Shown here: positions 5,039-9,028 of the stretch, piece after piece
Numbering within the stretch: position 1 is the first letter of the stretch
Layout of the letters: the number at the start of each line of letters is the position of its first letter
Assembly (NCBI GenBank): GCA_051883075.1
Contig: JBJETA010000130.1
Coordinates: forward strand, 1 to 9,028
From: Aminipila sp051883075
GTDB taxonomy: Bacteria > Bacillota > Clostridia > Peptostreptococcales > Anaerovoracaceae
Reading direction: 5' to 3'
Length of the DNA: 9,028 bases
The notes under the pieces: generated by a model
What the model saw: only the letters and a program-made list of their open reading frames with translations
The model's database searches: none
Told to the model about the DNA's origin: nothing
Position numbers and translations under genes: made by a program

Positions 5039-5935
5039 CTATGCCCTTGGGTGGGTTCTGTCATAAACATCCTTTATTCTGTTTTTCGTTACCGAAAGAT
5101 ATATCTGCGTCGCGGTAATGTCCTCATGCCCCATAAGCTCCTGAAGCGACTTCAGATCCGCACCATTCTGAATCATATGAACGGCAAATGAATTTCTAAG
5201 CGTCTGAGGTGTAATCTTCGTTTCAAAACCCGCTAGTTTTGCATATTCCTTCAGTATTTTCCACAAGCCCTGACGTGTAAGCTTTTCACCCGCGTAGTTT
5301 ACAAACAATGCCTCCTGAGGATGTTCCTCATCTTTATTCTTTATCAGCTTATCACGGACATCATATATGTAGTTCTCGACAGCAGCCCTCGCAGGTCGTC
5401 CCATAGGTATGATACGTGCTTTTCCATGCTCTCCGCTGCATGTGATGAATCCCAGTCTCAGATTTATGTCCTCCACCTTTGCTTCAATCAGCTCACTTAC
5501 TCTTATGCCTGTTGCATACATCAGCTCCAGTATCGCTTTATCCCTCTGACCTTTCAGCGAATCGTCAGGTAATGACAAAAGCTTGTCCACCTCTTCAATA
5601 GTAAGATATTCAATCTCTTTTCTCTCTATTCGAGGTGATTTGATATTGAAAACAGGATTCTCCTTTGTATAGCCTCTTGCCACCATAAAGTTATAAAAAG
5701 CCCTCAATGACGCAACCTTTCTGTTTACCGTAGAAGATGACTTTCCGTCATTTTTCAGTTTTAATACAAAAGAAACTATTTCCGTGTTTGATGCAAGACT
5801 TATATCATCAGTTCCTTTTCCGCTCATAAATCTTTGAAATTCCAAAATATCTCTTATGTATGCCTGTACCGAGTTTTCGGACATTCTCTTTTCTTTTATT
5901 AAATATTCTTTAAATAATATCAGATAATTTTCCAT
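5039..5935 (-). CDS. xerD: Xer-type tyrosine recombinase, XerD-like
   Basis: XerD-type recombinases resolve chromosome dimers at dif. The 298-residue protein has the N-terminal core-binding domain (about 1-88) and the C-terminal catalytic domain (about 106-290), ending in THPRA as in E. coli XerD. Catalytic residues visible are R145 (GIRVSEL), K172 (GEHGKAR), R247, H270 (MGHEDI) and the nucleophile Y279 (TQIY). The usual catalytic His of the HxLRH motif is Gln here: the sequence reads TPQTLRNSFAVH with Q244, and the following RH is RN. The ATG at 5933-5935 has GGAGG only 4 bases upstream. The gene diverges from spoIIM, consistent with the spoIIM-xerD neighbourhood known in Bacillus and clostridia. 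It has its own promoter and terminator. Either it is the housekeeping XerD with a tolerated substitution or a diverged paralogue. Confidence 0.88.
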   Translation of the reverse strand: MENYLILFKEYLIKEKRMSENSVQAYIRDILEFQRFMSGKGTDDISLASNTEIVSFVLKLKNDGKSSSTVNRKVASLRAFYNFMVARGYTKENPVFNIKSPRIERKEIEYLTIEEVDKLLSLPDDSLKGQRDKAILELMYATGIRVSELIEAKVEDINLRLGFITCSGEHGKARIIPMGRPARAAVENYIYDVRDKLIKNKDEEHPQEALFVNYAGEKLTRQGLWKILKEYAKLAGFETKITPQTLRNSFAVHMIQNGADLKSLQELMGHEDITATQIYLSVTKNRIKDVYDRTHPRA

Positions 5936-5963
5936 ATTGCCTCCGTAAAGTTGTCATTTATTA

Positions 5964-5992
5964 AGTATACTCCTTGGACGGTCGGTTTACAA
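5964..5992 (-). promoter_or_regulatory. Sigma-A promoter of xerD
   Basis: On the minus strand TTGTAA (5987-5992) and TATACT (5964-5969) are separated by 17 bases. Predicted initiation near 5957 gives a leader of about 22 bases containing the GGAGG site of xerD. Confidence 0.75.
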
Positions 5993-6045
5993 TAATAATT
6001 TATGCTTTAGGTAAGATAGCAGTTGTACTATTTTTCATTCTCCCG

Positions 6046-6076
6046 TCATATTCTTTTATATACAGCGTGATACTTT
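6046..6076 (+). promoter_or_regulatory. Tentative sigma-E-type promoter of spoIIM
   Basis: TCATATT (6046-6052) resembles the sigma-E -35 element, and GATACTTT (6069-6076) partly matches the -10 element CATACAAT. The 16-base gap is about two bases longer than usual, so the call is weak. It is made because spoIIM is a sigma-E, mother-cell gene in Bacillus subtilis and because no good sigma-A promoter faces spoIIM here. Confidence 0.3.
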
Positions 6077-6102
6077 AAGAAACTCACAGAAACGGAGAAA
6101 AT

Positions 6103-6708
6103 ATGAACAGAAATCTGCTTCACAATACACTGAACACTTTTTCCTGGTCAAAAGAGTGCACCTTTCTTTTAGGCTTCATTTTATGCTTTGGTCTTTCTAC
6201 AGGCATATTTTTTGAAACCATGATGTCCTCTGAAATAAAGGAAAGCATGCAGTCATACCTTGTTGAGATTTTCAATGCCATAAAATCAGATCCTTTTGAC
6301 CTGTATTCCATAGCATACTGCCTTTTTATAAACCTCTTTTCCCTTCTTATCATAGGTGTTTCCGGATGCAGCCGTTTTTCATGCCCTGCTGCCGTAATTA
6401 TATTCTTTTTCAAAGGACTCTCCCTGGGCTATTGCTGCGCCCTGATACTGGAAACCCTCAGCTTCAGCGGCATACTGATTATCCTCATCGCACTCATACC
6501 CCAGAACACCGTACTTCTGCCCTCACTGCTTCTCGGTGCCGGCACCGCCATGGCAGAGTCACCGTACAAAAAAAATAAAGGCAGATGCCGGAAAAGAAAC
6601 ACTTTTTCAACACCATACCTTTTTGCATTCCTTCTGCTTTGTATTGCAGTAATCATAAGCTGTTTTATACAGACGGCACTCTTTCCCCTTGCAGCATCTC
6701 TGCTGTAG
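6103..6708 (+). CDS. spoIIM: Stage II sporulation protein M
   Basis: SpoIIM works with SpoIID and SpoIIP in the mother-cell membrane, where the complex remodels peptidoglycan during engulfment of the forespore. The 201-residue protein is close to the 214 of B. subtilis and very hydrophobic, with about five to six predicted membrane segments (near 19-39, 69-90, 94-116, 119-133, 136-151 and 171-200). Family hallmarks are FFKGLSLGY (102-110) and LIPQNTVLLP (131-140). GGAG (6094-6097) lies 5 bases before the ATG. It is the only plus-strand gene in the window. It is divergent from xerD and convergent with nudF, whose stop codon is 6 bases away. Its presence marks the organism as a spore former or a recent descendant of one. 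Confidence 0.88.
   Translation: MNRNLLHNTLNTFSWSKECTFLLGFILCFGLSTGIFFETMMSSEIKESMQSYLVEIFNAIKSDPFDLYSIAYCLFINLFSLLIIGVSGCSRFSCPAAVIIFFFKGLSLGYCCALILETLSFSGILIILIALIPQNTVLLPSLLLGAGTAMAESPYKKNKGRCRKRNTFSTPYLFAFLLLCIAVIISCFIQTALFPLAASLL
6690..6707 (+). terminator. Weak hairpin at the end of spoIIM
   Basis: A 6-pair stem (TGCAGC with GCTGTA, one G-U pair, loop ATCTCT) covers the last codons and stop of spoIIM and is followed by an interrupted T-rich stretch inside nudF (6714-6721). It is a poor intrinsic terminator, but it is the only candidate between the convergent genes. No counterpart is visible for minus-strand transcription. Confidence 0.25.
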
Positions 6709-6714
6709 GTACAT

Positions 6715-7251
6715 TTATTTTGCATTGAGTTTTGCCCATGCCTGCATAACAGCAATTGCGGTTTTTCCGTCTTCAATTTCTCCGTTTACCGCCATTTTAT
6801 ACAAATCATCAAGCTTCATTTCAAACATATCTATAGCTTCGCTGTCATCAAAATCTGTTTCACCCTCAGTAAGCTCCGTGCATAAATAGATGTATAAAAG
6901 CTCCTGGGAATATCCTACAGAAGGATAAAACTTAGACAGAAACTCAACCTTACCCGCAGTGTATCCCGTTTCTTCCTTCAGCTCCCTTACGGCAGTTTCC
7001 AGAGGGTCTTCGCCCTTTTCAATCTTTCCGGCAGGTACCTCAAGTATAACCCTTTCTATAGGCTTTCTGAACTGTTTTATCATGATAACATTGCCGTCAT
7101 CCTTAACAGCAATAGCCGCTACACCTCCGTTGTGTTCAACGATTTCCCTGTAGCCCTCGCCTCCGACGGTTTCAACCCTGTCACGGCGCAGTGTCAGTAT
7201 TGCTCCCTTATATATAACTTCACTTGACAGTGTTTTTTCTTCAAATGTCAT
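6715..7251 (-). CDS. nudF: ADP-ribose pyrophosphatase, Nudix family
   Basis: The enzyme hydrolyses ADP-ribose to AMP and ribose 5-phosphate in the cytoplasm. A complete Nudix box GX5EX7REUXEEXGU occupies residues 75-97, with metal-binding REL-KEE and E81, preceded by EVPAGKIEKGE. Pro110 in FYPSVGYSQE, about 15 residues past the box, is the marker that separates ADP-ribose hydrolases from other Nudix enzymes. The N-terminal YKGAILTLRRDRVE region and the IKQFRKPIERVILE segment also match NudF, and the length of 178 is typical. The ATG at 7249-7251 has only a weak purine-rich site upstream and lies 20 bases below proC, so translation may depend on coupling. The tail end abuts spoIIM. Confidence 0.93.
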   Translation of the reverse strand: MTFEEKTLSSEVIYKGAILTLRRDRVETVGGEGYREIVEHNGGVAAIAVKDDGNVIMIKQFRKPIERVILEVPAGKIEKGEDPLETAVRELKEETGYTAGKVEFLSKFYPSVGYSQELLYIYLCTELTEGETDFDDSEAIDMFEMKLDDLYKMAVNGEIEDGKTAIAVMQAWAKLNAK

Positions 7252-7271
7252 GTCTGACCATCTTCTTTCTT

Positions 7272-8081
7272 TTATTTTTTTCCGTTGCTCATCTTTACGG
7301 ATTTGTCAACAGCTGCCTGAAAACCGTTCATTACCACGTCGGCAAAGCCTGCCTGCTGAAGATTTTCCACAGCCTCAATAGTAGTTCCTCCCGGCGAGCA
7401 GACATTAATTCTCAGCTGGACAGGGTCCACACCCGTCTCAAGCACCATCTTCGCTGCACCGAGAACAGACTGCGCCGCAAACACAATCGCCTGCTCCTTG
7501 TTCATGCCGTTTTTCACAGCCGCATCCGCCAAAGCCTCTATATACATGTAAGTATACGCAGGACTGCTTCCGCTTACTCCTATAACACAGTGAATAAGCT
7601 CTTCATCGACCTCCTCAGCCCTTCCTATTGACTTAAATATTTCAAATACAGGCTCAAATTCACCGTCTGAAACATTTCCTTTTCTGCTCACGGATGTCAT
7701 GGCTTCGCCAACCATGGCAGGTGTATTAGGCATAACACGCACAATCTTTGCTTCTCTGCCCACATAGTCTTCTATGTATGATATGGTAATGCCCGCAGCC
7801 ATGGACACCAGAATCTTTTTATTCTCATATTTCTCGGCAACCTGCGGCATTATCTCAGGAAACATATTCGGTTTTACGCCAAGCATAATCACATCACAGG
7901 CTTCAACAAGCTCACCTATGCTTCCGCATGGATTTACGGAAAGCTCACTGCATAGCCTTTCAAGCTTTTCACGGTCACGTCCGCACACATATATATCTGA
8001 ACCTGCTGTTTTGCCGGACTTCAGATAACCTCTCAATATAGCACCGCCCATATTTCCGGCACCGATAAATCCCAGTTTCAT
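7272..8081 (-). CDS. proC: Pyrroline-5-carboxylate reductase
   Basis: ProC reduces pyrroline-5-carboxylate to L-proline with NAD(P)H, the last step of proline synthesis. The Rossmann motif GAGNMG is at 7-12. VMPNTP (116-121), SGSSPAY (170-176) and the C-terminal family signature around CSPGGTT (228-234) form the active-site region. The 269-residue length is standard. The ATG at 8079-8081 is preceded by AAGGAGG with 10 bases spacing, and a hairpin sits immediately upstream of that site. The gene follows proB by 97 bases and precedes nudF by 20, consistent with one proline/nudF transcript. proA is not between proB and proC. Confidence 0.97.
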   Translation of the reverse strand: MKLGFIGAGNMGGAILRGYLKSGKTAGSDIYVCGRDREKLERLCSELSVNPCGSIGELVEACDVIMLGVKPNMFPEIMPQVAEKYENKKILVSMAAGITISYIEDYVGREAKIVRVMPNTPAMVGEAMTSVSRKGNVSDGEFEPVFEIFKSIGRAEEVDEELIHCVIGVSGSSPAYTYMYIEALADAAVKNGMNKEQAIVFAAQSVLGAAKMVLETGVDPVQLRINVCSPGGTTIEAVENLQQAGFADVVMNGFQAAVDKSVKMSNGKK

Positions 8082-8098
8082 ATCCGTTTCGCCTCCTT

Positions 8099-8127
8099 CA
8101 AATCGTCAATTTTCGATAGACAATTTG
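8099..8127 (-). other. Hairpin directly before the proC ribosome binding site
   Basis: On the minus strand CAAAUUGUC and GACGAUUUG form nine pairs (one U-G) around an 11-base loop, ending immediately before AAGGAGG. It lacks a T-run, so it is not a terminator. It could stabilise the proC end of a processed proB-proC message or affect ribosome access. The rest of the proB-proC gap is AT-rich, with no convincing promoter. Confidence 0.45.
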
Positions 8128-8177
8128 ATTTAAATTTCAACATTTATTGAGTTAATTCCGTACATTCGACATCAGTT

Positions 8178-8984
8178 CTAGACATCCGTCTTACCCAGGA
8201 ACGCCGTTCCTGTCGCTTTGCCCTCCGCCGCCATTTTTATAATATTTATCTTCTTTCCGTTTAACAGTATCAGAGGGATACCATACTTATTTACCTTTCT
8301 TGCTGCCTCAATCTTACATACGATGCCGCCTGTTCCAAAGCTGCTTTTGCCTCTCACATCTATACTTGAAAGGAGCTTGTCTATATCATGGATTTCCTCG
8401 ATAAGCTTTGCGTCCTTATAAGTCTTAGGGTCTTTATTGTACACGCCGTTTATATCGCTTAGAATAATCAGTGCATCAGCATTCCACAAGTTTGCTGTTA
8501 AGGCTGACAGTGTGTCATTATCCCCTATCTTGATTTCATCAACGCTTACGCTGTCATTTTCATTTATGATAGGGACAACCCCCTCATCAATCAAAGTGAA
8601 CAGTGCATTTCTTATATTCAGATTTCTTGTATGGTCTTCAAAATCTTCCTTTGTAAGAAGAATCTGGCCTACATGGATTCCATACTTTCCAAAGTCCTCT
8701 TTGTATGCCATCATCAGCTCTACCTGTCCTATTGCACAAAGAGCCTGCTTATAGTTTATATCGCCTCTTCTGCTCCACTTGTTTATGGCCCCTACTCCGC
8801 AGATTCCTGCCCCTGAGGAAACAATAACAACCTGCTTGCCCTGCTCCATCATCTCGTTTACCTGGGCGGCAATACTTGATATTACCTCTTCATTTACATT
8901 GCCGTGATCATCCGAAAGTACATTGCTTCCAAGCTTGATTACAATTTTCTTACTGTCATTGATAATGTCACTGATAACACTCAT
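8178..8984 (-). CDS. proB: Glutamate 5-kinase (lacking PUA domain)
   Basis: ProB phosphorylates L-glutamate to gamma-glutamyl phosphate, the first committed step to proline. The amino-acid kinase fold is complete: KLGSNVL (17-23), VSSGAG (55-60), NENDSV (141-146), GDNDTLSA (154-161), SDINGVYNKDP (176-186) and FGTGG followed by KIEAA (216-228). At 268 residues it stops at the end of the kinase domain and lacks the C-terminal PUA domain of the 367-residue E. coli enzyme; short forms of this length are known, for example in streptococci. The ATG at 8982-8984 is preceded by AGAAGG with 8 bases spacing. It starts 17 bases after the stop of the preceding frame, so it probably belongs to an operon reaching beyond the window. 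Confidence 0.96.
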   Translation of the reverse strand: MSVISDIINDSKKIVIKLGSNVLSDDHGNVNEEVISSIAAQVNEMMEQGKQVVIVSSGAGICGVGAINKWSRRGDINYKQALCAIGQVELMMAYKEDFGKYGIHVGQILLTKEDFEDHTRNLNIRNALFTLIDEGVVPIINENDSVSVDEIKIGDNDTLSALTANLWNADALIILSDINGVYNKDPKTYKDAKLIEEIHDIDKLLSSIDVRGKSSFGTGGIVCKIEAARKVNKYGIPLILLNGKKINIIKMAAEGKATGTAFLGKTDV

Positions 8985-9001
8985 TTTAAAAACCTTCTTT
9001 C

Positions 9002-9028
9002 CTATTTTTCAAACATTTCGATAAACTC
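9002..9028 (-). CDS. 3' end of an unidentified gene (partial)
   Basis: The minus strand is open from the window edge for eight codons, ending EFIEMFEK and a TAG stop, 17 bases before the proB ATG. The tight spacing and the absence of a promoter or terminator in the gap suggest an upstream operon partner of proB. The tail does not resemble the usual end of ProA, and eight residues are too few to identify a family. Confidence 0.4.
   Translation of the reverse strand, partial: EFIEMFEK

Noticed and set aside
5936..6102. A fur gene or small gene between xerD and spoIIM, as in Bacillus
   Set aside because: The 167-base gap contains only the divergent promoters and no supported reading frame on either strand.
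6120..6413. Minus-strand open frame opposite spoIIM
   Set aside because: It is antisense to a recognisable SpoIIM, has no ribosome binding site and shows no family resemblance.

Overview
The window reads as a chromosomal segment of a spore-forming, low-to-moderate-GC member of the Firmicutes, most likely class Clostridia. The reasons are strong AAGGAGG-type ribosome binding sites, sigma-A promoters with 17-base spacers, a spoIIM gene, lipoprotein signal peptides, and a Gram-positive gene order (spoIIM beside xerD; rplS, then the ylqF/rbgA GTPase, then rnhB). I cannot name a genus from sequence alone. Nine of the ten full-length genes lie on the minus strand; only spoIIM is on the plus strand. 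No rRNA, tRNA, insertion sequence or CRISPR array was seen.

Reading the minus strand from right to left: the tail of an unidentified gene (9002-9028) is followed by proB (glutamate 5-kinase, no PUA domain), proC (pyrroline-5-carboxylate reductase) and a NudF-type ADP-ribose pyrophosphatase. These look like one operon. Together ProB and ProC cover the first and last steps of proline synthesis; the middle enzyme, ProA, is not in the window. The nudF gene ends only 6 bases from the end of the convergent sporulation gene spoIIM. spoIIM diverges from xerD, a Xer tyrosine recombinase whose first catalytic histidine is replaced by glutamine. xerD has a good sigma-A promoter and its own terminator.

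Next comes a two-gene lipoprotein unit: an orphan PstS-like solute-binding lipoprotein, overlapped by a large cysteine-rich lipoprotein with two DUF3298/RsiV-like modules. No ABC permease, ATPase or sigma factor accompanies them. This pair is the least ordinary content here. After it rplS (ribosomal protein L19) restarts from a near-consensus promoter, with a leader of about 97 bases that can fold like an autoregulatory ribosomal-protein leader. A strong hairpin terminator follows directly after rplS. ylqF/rbgA (50S assembly GTPase) and rnhB (RNase HII) come next, probably expressed by read-through. At the left edge, two tandem promoter-like sequences and a ribosome binding site introduce a further minus-strand gene, of which only the first three codons are present.

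Most of the window is ordinary housekeeping content. The items that deserve a second look are the coupled lipoprotein pair, the His-to-Gln change in the Xer recombinase, the rplS leader with its relocated context, and the terminator-free convergence of spoIIM with the proline/nudF operon.
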